NCBI GenBank assembly: GCA_963705635.1
Contig: CAVPKH010000003.1
Coordinates: forward strand, 725,451 to 789,450
DNA length: 64,000 nucleotides
Origin: VRUE01 sp963705635
GTDB taxonomy: Bacteria; Actinomycetota; Thermoleophilia; Solirubrobacterales; 70-9
Direction: 5' to 3'
The position numbers were made by a program, and so were the translations under genes. Positions 38,515-47,404 of the stretch are shown here, piece by piece. The notes below the pieces were generated by a model. It saw only the letters and a program-made list of their open reading frames with translations, did not search any database and was not told where the DNA came from. Every line of letters starts with the position of its first letter. Positions within the stretch are counted from its first letter, which is position 1.

Positions 38515-39317
38515 CGGATCGTCTGCAGTTCGGGATTGGTGGCGAGCAGGATCGCGGTGAAGACGAACTGGAAGAAGAAGACCGCGACGAGGGCGATGAC
38601 CACCGCCTGGTTGACGGCGCGGCCGACCCCCGCGGCGCCGCCCGACGCGGACATCCCCTTGTAGGAGCAGACGACGGCGATGATCGCGCCGAACATCATG
38701 CACATCAGGACCGAGCCCCAGAGGTCGGTGACCGAGGCGTTGGAGAAGAGGGTGGCGAAGAAGCCGCCGAGCGGCTGCTTGTAGAGCAGCTCGGCGGCGA
38801 TGCCGGCGCTGAGGCCGAAGACGATCGCGAAGATGTCGAGCAGGCTGGTGACGACCATCAGGGCCAGGAAGCGCGGCACGACCAGGTTCTTGACCGGGTC
38901 GACGCCGAGCACCTGCAGGGCGTCGAGCTCCTCGCGGATCTTGCGGGCGCCGAGGTCGGCGGTGATCGCGGTGCCGGCGACGCCGGCGACGACGACCGCG
39001 GTCACCAGCGGCCCGATCCAGCGGACCGCGGTGAGCACGAAGAAGCCGCCGAGCCGGTCGAGCGCGCCGAAGATCGAGAGCGCGCCCGCCGCCTGCAGGC
39101 CGGGCGCGCCGAGGTTGAGGGCGAAGGTCGAGATCAGCAGCGGGAACCAGGAGAGCTTCAGGACGAAGAGGAACTGCCAGACCAGCTCCTCGCCATAGGG
39201 GTAGGGCGGCCGCACCGCCGAGACGATCGTCTTCGCGGTGAGGATCATCATCTCGCCCACCTGCTCGAAGGCGGACTTGGCGGGCAGGAAGGCCCGCGTC
39301 AGGACTTCGCCTGCCAC
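38511..39317 (-). CDS. MlaE/YrbE-family ABC transporter permease A
   Basis: The 268-aa paralogue of the following gene has the same core: TADLGARKIREELDALQVLG and YKGMSASGGAAGVGRAVNQ. Five to six membrane helices. The GTG start at 39317 overlaps the last codons of the GntR regulator gene by 19 bases, so regulator and permeases form one operon. Lipid or steroid import is the family role; substrate unknown. Confidence 0.9.
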   Translation of the reverse strand: MAGEVLTRAFLPAKSAFEQVGEMMILTAKTIVSAVRPPYPYGEELVWQFLFVLKLSWFPLLISTFALNLGAPGLQAAGALSIFGALDRLGGFFVLTAVRWIGPLVTAVVVAGVAGTAITADLGARKIREELDALQVLGVDPVKNLVVPRFLALMVVTSLLDIFAIVFGLSAGIAAELLYKQPLGGFFATLFSNASVTDLWGSVLMCMMFGAIIAVVCSYKGMSASGGAAGVGRAVNQAVVIALVAVFFFQFVFTAILLATNPELQTIR

Positions 39318-40079
39318 CAGCTCATCGCCCTGCCTAGAGGGCCCCCGCCCGATTGCGCGCGTACGCCGTCATCGTCCTTGTCGAGCTGCGCTTCACGGCG
39401 GGCCCGGGCCTCGCCGACCTGCCTGGCCCGCGCCTCAGCCGCCCGCTGCGCCTCGGAGAGCTGGGCGATCAGCGTGTCGCGCGTCTGCTCCAGCTCCTCG
39501 ACGCCGGCGACGTGGGCTTTCGAGAAGCGCGCCGCGGTCGGCATGTCGTCCGGCAGGTCGCGGGTGTAGGCGGCGAGCTCGACCTCGAGCCGGGCGATCT
39601 GGCGGCGCAGCTCGTGGCGCACCTCGATCGCCTCGCTCTCTTTGGCGAGGTCGGGAAGGTCGGGATCGGGCTCGATCGCGGCTTCACCCTCGCTCGCCCA
39701 TGCTCGCGCAGGCGGTCGCGACGACGACCAGGTCGCAGGGGTCGAGCCCCGCCTCGCGCACCCGTCGCAGGGCTTCGCCGGCGATCTCCTCCAGCTCGGG
39801 AGCGGCCTCGATCCCATCGGCGACGAAGGTTCCCTGGCCCTGGCGGCTGACCACCAGCCCGGCTTCCTCGAGCCCCGCGTAGACGGCCCGCACGGTGTTG
39901 ACGTTGACCCCCGCCCACTCGGCGAGGCGACGAAAGCTCGGCAGGCGCTCTCCCGCCGCGAGCCGGCCGGTGGCGATCAGCGCCCGCAGGCGCCAGGAGA
40001 GCTGAACGCCGACCGGCAGCTCAGCGGCGGGGTCGGTCGAGAAGGGCGTGGCCTCGCGATCTGCGGTTCGCTGTGCCAT
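39299..40079 (-). pseudogene. GntR-family regulator with C-terminal coiled coil, frameshifted
   Basis: The N-terminal winged helix (LSWRLRALIATGRLAAGERLPSF, RRLAEWAGVNVNTVRAVYAGLEE, GQGTFV) is typical of GntR. Its short effector part, DLVVVATACAS, breaks near 39700. A second frame then continues EGEAAIEPDPDLPDLAKESEAI and a long Arg/Glu coiled coil to the stop at 39299. One small indel restores a single protein of about 260 aa. Small GntR proteins without a large effector domain, next to ABC transporter genes, belong to the YtrA-like group. A palindromic operator lies 27 bp upstream. Confidence 0.8.
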
Positions 40080-40105
40080 CAGTGCACACAGTATCGCCAA
40101 GAAAG

Positions 40106-40125
40106 TGTCCCAGTCAACTAGGACA
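40106..40125. promoter_or_regulatory. Palindromic GntR-type operator O1 upstream of gntR
   Basis: The site reads TGTCCCAGTCAACTAGGACA. It matches 14 of 20 positions with O2 (43485-43504) and follows the palindromic consensus TGTnCTAGTTAACTAGnACA. It is centred 37 bp upstream of the gntR start, where it would cover the core promoter, so autoregulation is likely. It overlaps the 3' end of tsaC. Confidence 0.65.
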
Positions 40126-40766
40126 GCACTTAGATCTGCGCCAGGCTGCGCCGCAAGGTCTCCAACCGACGAGGCCTCCCTCGCGCAAGACCGCCCACTC
40201 GCCGCTCTCCTCGAAAGTCGGTCAGGTCGACGACTGTAGAGGGAAGGCCGGTCAGCGCGCCTCCATCGATCGCCAGGTCAACCGCGGCGAGCGACCTGGT
40301 GCGGCACATCGGCGAAGAGGGCCGGGGCGGGCTCGCCGCTGCGATTGGCCGAGGTCTGGAAGACCGGGCACATCGCCCCCGCAAGCGGGCCGTCGATCAG
40401 GCGCACCCCGAGCCGCTCGGGATCCTCGCGGCAGGCGAGCGGATAGCGATGCCGCGGGTTGGCGACCACGAGGGTGACCGGGCCCGGCAGCAGGGCGCCA
40501 ACCGCCGCCCGCGTGCGATCGCCGAGGCCCTCGACCAGCTCGCGCATCGCCAGCGGCGAGAAGTAGAGGACCGCGGAGGGCTTGCCGTCGTCGCGGCCCT
40601 TGATCCGGTGGATGCGCTCGATCGCCGCCGGGTTGAGCGGGTCGCAGGCGAGGCCGTAGAGGCCGTCGGCGGGAAAGACGGCGACGCCGCCCGCGGCGAT
40701 GCAGAGCTCCAGGCCGGTGCGGGCGCGCTCCGTCCCGTCGCGCTCGATCGAGACGGTCACGGTCAA
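40114..40766 (-). pseudogene. tsaC: Threonylcarbamoyl-AMP synthase (Sua5/YrdC/TsaC), frameshifted
   Basis: Makes threonylcarbamoyl-AMP for the t6A37 tRNA modification, an essential step. Motifs: GGVAVFPADGLYGLACDP, IHRIKGRDDGKPSAVLYFS, PGPVTLVVANPRHRYPL and FQTSANRSGEPAP. The frame shifts near 40300 to SLAAVDLAIDGGALTGLPST and again near 40218 to ESGEWAVLREGGLVG, ending at 40114. The gene is essential in most bacteria and otherwise well conserved, so sequence errors are likely. The start is uncertain (TTG 40766 or GTG 40760). Confidence 0.85.
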
Positions 40767-41589
40767 GCGACGCCTCGCGCCGATCACGACCCGCTCGATC
40801 CCGGCCAGGTCGGCCGGCTCTCGACCGTGCCGAAGCCGGCCTCACGCAGCAGCTCGCCCACCGCCGGCCGCCTGCCCGTCCCCGACCTCGAGCGCCACGC
40901 ACCGGCGGCGCGACGCCGGCGACGAGCCGGGATCGCCGAGCGCGCAGGACGTCGAGGCCGTCGGGGCCCGCCAGCAGCGCCTCGCGCGGCTCCCACTCGG
41001 TCACCTCCGGCTCCAGCGCTCCCCAGTCCGCCTCGCTCACGTAGGGAAGGTTGGCGAGGACCAGATCGAAGCCGATCGGTCCGCCGGCAGCATCGACCTC
41101 GATCAGCCAACCCGATCCGCGAGGCCGAGTCGCTCGGCGTTGGCGCGGGCGACTTCGAGCGCCGCCGGAGAAGTGTCGGCTGGCGGTCACCTCGCAGCCG
41201 GGCAGCTCCGCCGCGACCGCCAGCGCGATCGCGCCGGAGCCGGTGCCGAGGTCGAGCACGCGGCGCGGCTGCAGCTCCAGCGCCAGCTCGACCAGCAGCT
41301 CGGTCTCCGGCCGCGGGATCAGCACCCGCGGGTCGACCGCAAGCTCGAGATGGCGGAAGCCGCGGCGGCCGAGGATGTAGGCGACCGGCTCGCGCCGCAG
41401 CCGCCGCCGCACCATCTCGCCGAAGCGCCGCGCCGCCGGCGGCGGGATCTCGGCCTCCGGATTGGCCGCCATCCGCGCCCGGTCCCAGCCGGTCGCCTCG
41501 GCCAGCAGCAGTTCGGCGTCGAGGCGCGGCTCGTCGATCCCGGCGGCGCGCAGCGCGTCCGTCGACGCCATCAGCGCTTCGCGCGTCAC
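40767..41589 (-). pseudogene. prmC: Release factor glutamine methyltransferase PrmC, frameshifted
   Basis: Methylates the GGQ glutamine of RF1 and RF2. The N-terminal helical domain (IDEPRLDAELLLAEATGWDR), SAM motif VLDLGTGSGAIALAVAAELPG and catalytic NPPY-type motif (here NLPYVSEADW) are clear. Compensating frameshifts lie near 41190 and 41120, another in 40890-40960, and one near 40825 before DLAGIERVVIGA. The GTG start overlaps the prfA stop by four bases. After repair the prmC frame runs into tsaC without a stop, so either one more indel or a fusion is present. Confidence 0.85.
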
Positions 41590-42665
41590 CCGACCGTGGC
41601 CGTCTCTAGCCGTTGCCGCTTCTCCTCGGCCGCCAGCGCCTCGGTGAACTCGGCGAGGTCGCCGCCGAGAACGCCTTCGAGGTTGTGCGAGGTGTGCTTG
41701 ATCCGGTGGTCGGTGACCCGGCCCTGGGGGAAGTTGTAGGTGCGCACCTTCTCGGAGCGCTCGCCGCTGCCGACCTGGGCCTTGCGCTCGGAGGCGATCT
41801 TCGCCTGCTGCTCGGCCAGCTCGCGCTCGTAGAGGCGCGCCCGCAGCACCCGCATCGCCCGCTCCTTGTTCTGCAGCTGGGACTTCTCGTCCTGCATCGA
41901 GACGACGATCCCGGTCGGCTTGTGGGTGATCCGCACCGCCGAATCGGTCGTGTTGACCGACTGCCCGCCCGGGCCCGAGGAGCGGTAGACGTCGACCTGG
42001 AGATCGTTGGGGTCGACCTTGACCTCGACCTCCTCGGCCTCCGGCAGCACCGCCACCGTCGCGGTCGAGGTGTGGATGCGCCCCTGGGACTCGGTCTCCG
42101 GCACCCGCTGCACGCGGTGCGTGCCGCCCTCGTACTTGAAGACCGAGTAGGCGCCCTCGCCCTTGATCGCGAAGGTCACCTCCTTGAAGCCGCCGACCTC
42201 GGCGCTGGACTGCGAGAGCGCCTCGGTGGCGAAGCCGCGCTCCTCCGCGTAGCGGGTCAGCATCTTGTAGAGGTCGCCGGCGAAGAGCGCCGCCTCGTCC
42301 CCCCCGGTCCCGGCCCGGATCTCGACCAGGACGTTCTTGGAGTCGTTGGGGTCGCGCTCGACCATCGCCAGGCGGATCTCCTCTTCGAGCCCCTCGAGCT
42401 GCCGCGGCGCCTCGTCGACGACCTTGCGCAGCTCGGGATCGTCGCCATCTTCGGCCAGCAGCTCCCGCGCCCCTTCCAGATCGTCCTTCAGGGTCCGGTA
42501 GCGGGCAGCCAGCGCCTGGGCTGGCTGCAGCTCACGGTACTCGCGCCCCACTTCCGCGTAGCGCTCCCGGTCGCCGATCACCGCCGGATCGGCCATCTGC
42601 GACTCGAGCTCGGCGAAGCGCGCCTCGATCTGTTCGACCAGCGAATCGATCACCGCCCACAACAT
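41586..42665 (-). CDS. prfA: Peptide chain release factor 1
   Basis: Terminates at UAA and UAG. The 359-aa protein has the stop-recognition tripeptide region RVPETESQGRIHTS (PET variant of P-x-T) and GGQ in SSGPGGQSVNTTDSAVRITH. Length and domains are normal and the frame is unbroken, in contrast to the following prmC. It belongs to the conserved rpmE-prfA-prmC-tsaC block. Confidence 0.97.
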   Translation of the reverse strand: MLWAVIDSLVEQIEARFAELESQMADPAVIGDRERYAEVGREYRELQPAQALAARYRTLKDDLEGARELLAEDGDDPELRKVVDEAPRQLEGLEEEIRLAMVERDPNDSKNVLVEIRAGTGGDEAALFAGDLYKMLTRYAEERGFATEALSQSSAEVGGFKEVTFAIKGEGAYSVFKYEGGTHRVQRVPETESQGRIHTSTATVAVLPEAEEVEVKVDPNDLQVDVYRSSGPGGQSVNTTDSAVRITHKPTGIVVSMQDEKSQLQNKERAMRVLRARLYERELAEQQAKIASERKAQVGSGERSEKVRTYNFPQGRVTDHRIKHTSHNLEGVLGGDLAEFTEALAAEEKRQRLETATVG

Positions 42666-42674
42666 AGAGCGGGA

Positions 42675-43463
42675 TCACTCTTCGCGAATGCGGCAGGGGT
42701 CCGTGAACGTCCCATGGAGGACGGCTACATCGCCGAACTGGGCCTCTATGCGCGCTCGCAGGATGCGGCTGGAGGGGCAGCGAGCGTAGACGTAGCTCAA
42801 ATCCTGCCCCTGGAATCTCCAGTCGCGCCCGACCTTGAAATGGAAATCGGTCGGCGCCCCGTAGCCGCCGGCGATCGGCGGCACCTCTGCCTCGATGCGG
42901 TAGCCGTAGACGCCCTTGTGTATCCGTTCGATCCGCACCGGGATCAGGTAGGTGGTCGGCGCTGGGATGTCCAGGTGCGCGTGGACGATCACCGACGGGT
43001 CTCCCTCGATCTCCGGGCCGTTGAAGAACGTGACCGGGGAGCCGGCCTTGATCGGCGCCTGTTCGGGGAAGGTCACGATCGCGCCGCCGAAACCGGTCCC
43101 GACGATTGCCCCCGGACACAGCTTGCGGGCCTGCGCCGTCGTCGTCGCGACCAGCCTTGCCTTGCTGCACTGGGCCAGCCCACGAGTCTCGAGGTGGCCG
43201 AACTTGTCGAATTCGACGGTCACCGCGGTGACCGGAGGAGGGGCGGAGCCGTCCCTGGTGCTGAAGTTGCTGTGCCCCCAGACCTTGATCGGCGCGTCGT
43301 GGCCGCTGGGAAGCGCCTTCGGGGCTGAGCCAAGGCCGAAGTCGATCACGAGGTTGCCGGCCACTACGCGGGTCGCAACCGCATTGCCCGCGCAGGCAAG
43401 CGCGACGAGGCCGGCAAACAGCAGCGCCAGCCTCAACCGCTTGGACGTCTTCGCTCTGAGCAT
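42675..43463 (-). CDS. Secreted protein of unknown function under GntR-type operators
   Basis: The 262-aa protein has a signal peptide (KRLRLALLFAGLVALACAGNAVA) and a beta-rich mature part with four cysteines, including CSKARLV and LCPGAIVGTGFGG. The layout resembles the exported 933-aa protein at 1075-3876 in style (PxTDFHFKVG, HAHLDIPAPTTYLIPV), but no domain is recognised. The RBS GGAGG precedes the ATG at 43463. Two palindromes identical in type to the one upstream of gntR lie 22-72 bp upstream. Confidence 0.8.
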   Translation of the reverse strand: MLRAKTSKRLRLALLFAGLVALACAGNAVATRVVAGNLVIDFGLGSAPKALPSGHDAPIKVWGHSNFSTRDGSAPPPVTAVTVEFDKFGHLETRGLAQCSKARLVATTTAQARKLCPGAIVGTGFGGAIVTFPEQAPIKAGSPVTFFNGPEIEGDPSVIVHAHLDIPAPTTYLIPVRIERIHKGVYGYRIEAEVPPIAGGYGAPTDFHFKVGRDWRFQGQDLSYVYARCPSSRILRARIEAQFGDVAVLHGTFTDPCRIREE

Positions 43464-43484
43464 GAACTTCTCCCTCCGGGTTAT

Positions 43485-43504
43485 TGTGCTATCTAACTAG
43501 TACA
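43485..43504. promoter_or_regulatory. Palindromic GntR-type operator O2
   Basis: TGTGCTATCTAACTAGTACA, a near-palindrome matching the O1 site upstream of gntR. It lies 22 bp before the start of the secreted-protein gene and 71 bp before the divergent SnoaL-like gene, so it could act on both. Confidence 0.65.
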
Positions 43505-43515
43505 GCTTCCAAGAC

Positions 43516-43535
43516 TGTGCTAGTTAACCAGTCCA
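43516..43535. promoter_or_regulatory. Palindromic GntR-type operator O3
   Basis: TGTGCTAGTTAACCAGTCCA, the third copy of the operator. Its centre is 31 bp from that of O2, about three helical turns, so two dimers would bind on the same face of the DNA. Confidence 0.6.
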
Positions 43536-43574
43536 CAATTCCATCCGCAGGGATTTCATATTAAGCTTATTAAC

Positions 43575-44009
43575 ATGAAAGCTACTACTCCCGTAACCCT
43601 CCAGCGCCGGCGCTGGAGCTGCCTTTCCTTTACCGAGCTGCTCAGCGCCGGCAACCTGGAGGCGGCAGCGGCCTGCTTTGCCCGGGACGCCTGCCTGCTC
43701 ACTCAGGACGCAACGGCGATCCACGACCGCGAGCACATCCGCCCGCTGCTGGCGCAGCTGATCGCCCGCCGCACGCGGATCGAGGTCGAGCTGAGCAGCG
43801 TGCTGGTCGCCGGAGACGTCGCCCTCGCCCGCGAGCACTGGACGATCCACATCGACGGGCCGAAGGCGTCGCGGTTCGAGCAGAGCTGCTCGCCCCACCC
43901 ACATCCTGAAGCGGATCGAAGACCACTGGAAGCTGGCGCTCGTCGCCCCCTGGGGCTGCGGTCCGCAGCGACGCTGCTCTGATCCGTGGCATCTATCTTG
44001 TCGGCTGTG
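43575..44009 (+). pseudogene. SnoaL/NTF2-like protein, frameshifted
   Basis: The first frame gives FTELLSAGNLEAAAACFARDACLLTQDATAIHD and IRPLLAQLIARRTRIEVELSSVLVAGDVALAREHW, a typical SnoaL-like half. Near 43895 the frame shifts; the continuation THILKRIEDHWKLALVAPWG ends at 44009. Function unassigned. It is divergent from the secreted-protein gene, with the two GntR-type operators in between. Confidence 0.7.
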
Positions 44010-44046
44010 AGCGAAGGCGGGGTCGACCGGCAAGCGGCCGTACCGG

Positions 44047-44620
44047 ATGGGGGCGCGGGCGGAGGCCACGGCGGCAACCGGGGAGAGGATCCTCGACGCC
44101 GCCGACGCGGTGTTCGATCAGGGGTCGATCGACGAGTTCACGCTGAACGCGGTGGCCGAGGGGGCCGGCGTCACGGTCCAAACGATCTTGCGCCGCTTCG
44201 GCACGCGCAACGGCCTGCTGATCGCGACGCTGGGACGAACCGCCCTGAGAATGGGCCGCGACCGCGAAACGCCGGCCGGGGACCCGGCCGGCGGCCATCG
44301 ACAACCTCGTCGACCACTACGACCAGTACGGAGACAGGATCCTGCGCCTGCTGGCGGCCGAGGAAGGCAACCGGGCGCTCCAGATGATGGTGGCAGCGGG
44401 CGCGGCTACCACCGGCGCTGGTGCGAGAAGGTGTTCAGCCCGGCGCTGGTCTGGTCTCCGCGGGGCGTCGCGCGAGCAGGCGCGTCGCGCAACTGGTCGC
44501 GGTCACGGATATCTACACCTGGAAAATCCTGCGGCGTGACCGCGGTCTCAGCGGCAAGCAGACGAAGCTGGCGATGTGGGAGCTGATCGAGCCGCTGCTG
44601 GAGAAGCTCCGGCCTGAGCC
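44047..44620 (+). pseudogene. TetR-family transcriptional regulator, frameshifted
   Basis: The N-terminal DNA-binding domain is intact: ERILDAADAVFDQGSIDEFTLNAVAEGAGVTVQTILRRFGTRNGLL. The ligand domain is split over frames: AIDNLVDHYDQYGDRILRLLAAEEGNRAL, GYHRRWCEKVFSPAL, and LVAVTDIYTWKILRRDRGLSGKQTKLAMWELIEPLLEKL. Breaks lie near 44285, 44400 and 44470. The next gene, a UGT-type glycosyltransferase, follows at once and is a natural target, as such pairs are common. Confidence 0.75.
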
Positions 44621-45904
44621 GCATCCTCGCCTACACGGCGCCGATGCGCGGGCACCTGTTCCCGGCGGTGGCGATCCTCGAGCAGCTGCTCCGGCGGCGG
44701 CCACGAGGTCGGCGCTTCGCGCGCTCTGCCTCGGAGGTCGGAGATGCTGCGCTCGCTCGGATTCAACGCCAAGCCGATCGCTCGCCGAGGTCGAGGCGTT
44801 GGCCGTGGACGACTGGAGGGCGCGAAGCCCGATCGGCGTCCGCCAGCGCAACGACCTTGAGGACCTTCTGCGACCGAGCTGAACACGACGGCCGGGGACC
44901 TGCTGCCGCGCGATCCGAGGAGGAGCGCCCGGACTTGGTCGCTCGTCGACGTCGCTCGCCTGGGGGGCGCTCGGGGCCGCGGAGGCCTGGGGCGGGACCG
45001 TGGGCGTGCTTCTCGCCCCCTGCCGCTGCTGGCTGCCGTCTCGCGCGACGTCGCCGCCCAACTGGCCCCGGGCTGCCGGCCGGCCCGTGGGCCGCTACGG
45101 GCGAGCTTGCGCGACGGCCTCGGCTGGGCCCGCTGGTCGAAGCGCAGCTTCGACGGCTTGGCCCGAGCGCTGGGCTCAACGCAAGCGCGGGCGAGCACTG
45201 GGCTTGCGCCGCTGCTCGCGCACGCGACCGCGATGCTCTTCACGCGGCCGCCGCTTGCTGCTCCAGATGACCTCGCGAGGGGTTCGACTACCGGCGCGCG
45301 GACTGGCCCGCGAACGTGGTCATGGTCGGGCCCTGTGCCTGGGACCCACCGCCGCAGGAGCTCGCCGGCTGAGCCTCGGCACGAGATCGAGGCGCCTGTT
45401 CGATACTCGTGACGACGTCGACCGACTATCCAAAACGACGAGCGGCCTGGTCCGGCGTCGCGCTCGAAGCGCTCGCCGACGAGCCCGTCCACGTGGTGGC
45501 GACGCTGCCGGCGGCAAGCATGGGCGGAGTGAGTGCCAGCCGGCGAACGCAACCGTCGTGCCCTTGCCTCCCGCACGGCCCGATCCTGGCCCGCGCAGCC
45601 TGCGCCGTCACCCACGGCGGCATGGGCGCCACGCAGAAGGCGCTCGCCCAAGGCGTCCCCGTCTGCGCCGTGCCGTTCGGTCGCGACCAGCACGAGGTGG
45701 CCCGGCGCCTGGAGTCGTGACGCCAAGGCCGGCGCCCAGCCTGCCCGCCTGGCGCCTGAATCCTGACAGGCTGCGCACGAAGGTGCGGCGAGGCGATGGC
45801 AATCGCCGCTCAGGAGCAGAGCAAGAATCGCCCGCTCATTCGCGGCCAGCGGCGGCACCACGACCGCCGCCGAGGCATTGGAACAACAGCTGCTCCAGGG
45901 TTGA
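44612..45904 (+). pseudogene. UGT/MGT-type glycosyltransferase, multiply frameshifted
   Basis: Reading across frames gives a GT-B family 1 enzyme: RILAYTAPMRGHLFPAVAILEQLL at the N-terminus, FDYRRADWPANVVMVGPCAWDPP in the linker, VRRALEALADEPVHVVATLP, and the nucleotide-sugar signature HGPILARAACAVTHGGMGATQKAL with GVPVCAVPFGRDQHEVARRLE. It ends with TTAAEALEQQLLQG and TGA at 45904. At least eight indels separate the parts. It would glycosylate a small lipophilic acceptor. So many breaks suggest poor sequence or a decayed gene. Confidence 0.75.
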
Positions 45905-45938
45905 GCAGCTACAAGCGCGACGTCGCGGCGGGTGGCGC

Positions 45939-46055
45939 CGGGGTGGGGTGATCTCGCCGGACCCGGAGGCTGTGGAGGGCAAGGCTTCATCCTTTGGCGC
46001 GCAACATCCCGGCGCCCGGAGCAGCACGGAGGGCCGGCGAGGGCACCCCACCCCG
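45939..46055. terminator. 20-bp imperfect hairpin between convergent genes
   Basis: Arms 45939-45958 and 46036-46055 pair at 18 of 20 positions (CGGGGTGGGGTG on one side) around a 77-base loop. It lies between the 3' ends of the glycosyltransferase and the DUF1385 gene, so it could terminate both transcripts. Confidence 0.5.
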
Positions 46056-46080
46056 ACGACGGGACCCGCCGCGCCTACCG

Positions 46081-47031
46081 CTAAGCGACGATCTCGATCT
46101 GCTGCCCGGCCGCCGCCTGCTCCGGGCGACTCCCGGGCCAGCACCGCTCTCCAGCGAGGCGATCGCCACCGCGAGCTGCTCTTCGTCGGGCTCGCGCGTG
46201 GTCAGGTTCTGCAGCATCAGGCCCGGGCCACATCACCGCCCGCACCCAGCGCTTGCGGCGGTTTTTGCCCGCCCACTTGATCACCTCGTAGGAGAGGCCG
46301 GCGATCAGCGGGATGCCGAGGATGCGCGAAGCCAGCAGCCAGTACCAGGCAGGCAGGCCAATCGGGGCGAAGACGAAGATCGCCAGCACCATCACGATCA
46401 GCAGGAAGCTGGTCCCGCAGCGCGGGTGCAGGCGCGAGTAGAGCTTGGCCCGGGCCGGGGTCAGCTCGTCTTCGGCCTCGTAGCAGGAGATCGTCTTGTG
46501 CTCGGCGCCGTGGTACTCGAAGACGCGGCGCAGATCGCGCAGGCGACTGATCGCGGCGATGTAGCCGATGAAGATCGCCGTGCGCAGCACTCCCTCGACC
46601 AGCCAGAAGAGAAGCGGACGAGCCGAGCTGGTCCTTGATCAGGCTGGTCAGCCCGACCGGGACGACGAAGAAGAGGCCGACCGCGAGCACCATCGAGAAG
46701 GCGATCGTCAGTCCCCAGACCCAACCGCCGATCTCTTCCGGCTCGCCGTCCTCGTCCGTCCTCGAGCTGGGCGTTGGCGGAGATCGCCAGCGCTCGGAAG
46801 CCGATCTTCAGCGACTCGCCGAGGGCGACGATCGCCGCGCAGCACCGGCAGGCGCCAGAGGCGATGGCGCTGGGCCCAGGGCTTGATCGACTCGGAGCTG
46901 ATCTCGACCTCGCCGTCGGGACGGCGCACGGCCACGGCCCAGACCGAGACGCCGCGCATCATCACGCCCTCGAGCACCGCCTGGCCGCCGACCGGCGCGT
47001 CGCGCTTGGCGACCAGGGCGCCGTCGGGCAT
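46081..47031 (-). pseudogene. DUF1385 (YqhQ-like) membrane protein, frameshifted
   Basis: N-terminal VGGQAVLEGVMMRGVSVWAVAVRRPDGEV is the family signature. After shifts near 46835, 46770 and 46615, the helices FSMVLAVGLFFVVPVGLTSLI and LRTAIFIGYIAAISRLRDL, the motif RRVFEYHGAEHKTISCYEAEDELT and LHPRCGTSFLLIVMVLAIF follow. More shifts occur near 46220 and 46150 before the stop at 46081. In many Gram-positive genomes this gene lies between rpmE and prfA, as here. Function is not established. Confidence 0.82.
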
Positions 47032-47106
47032 GCGCAGCGGATCCGCCCCGTTGCTGGACGGAGACGGCCTCGGAGTTGCGGTGAGCCCACCTCTGGGCTC
47101 ACGGAA

Positions 47107-47322
47107 CTACCTCCCGGCCTTGGCGTGCTTGGCAGCGCGGCGCTGGAAGCGCTCGACCCGGCCGCCCGTGTCGACGAGCTTCTGCTTGCCGGTGTAGAAC
47201 GGGTGGCACTCCGAGCAGAGCTCGACGTGAAGATCCGACTCGGTCGAGCGGGTGTAGAACTGGTTCCCGCACGAGCAATGCACGTTGGCCAGCGTGTACT
47301 CGGGGTGTATTCCGGCTTTCAT
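47107..47322 (-). CDS. rpmE: Ribosomal protein L31, zinc-binding type
   Basis: The 71-aa protein has the start MKAGIHPEYTLANVHCSCGNQFYTRST and the zinc ligands CSC and CSEC, then HPFYTGKQKLVDTGGRVERF. All four cysteines are kept, so this is the C+ form, which is replaced by C- paralogues under zinc limitation in some bacteria. It is the first gene of the rpmE-DUF1385-prfA block. Confidence 0.96.
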   Translation of the reverse strand: MKAGIHPEYTLANVHCSCGNQFYTRSTESDLHVELCSECHPFYTGKQKLVDTGGRVERFQRRAAKHAKAGR

Positions 47323-47404
47323 CGTCCATCCAGTCTAGATGACGCGCGCAATTTAGCCCGTCGTAGGGGTTTTGGATTTGCTCTCGGGTGCCGATAGCTC
47401 ATCA

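Noticed and set aside
44548..45990. 480-codon frame opposite the glycosyltransferase
   Set aside because: Arg/Ser/Pro-rich shadow; the plus-strand pieces carry clear GT-B motifs.
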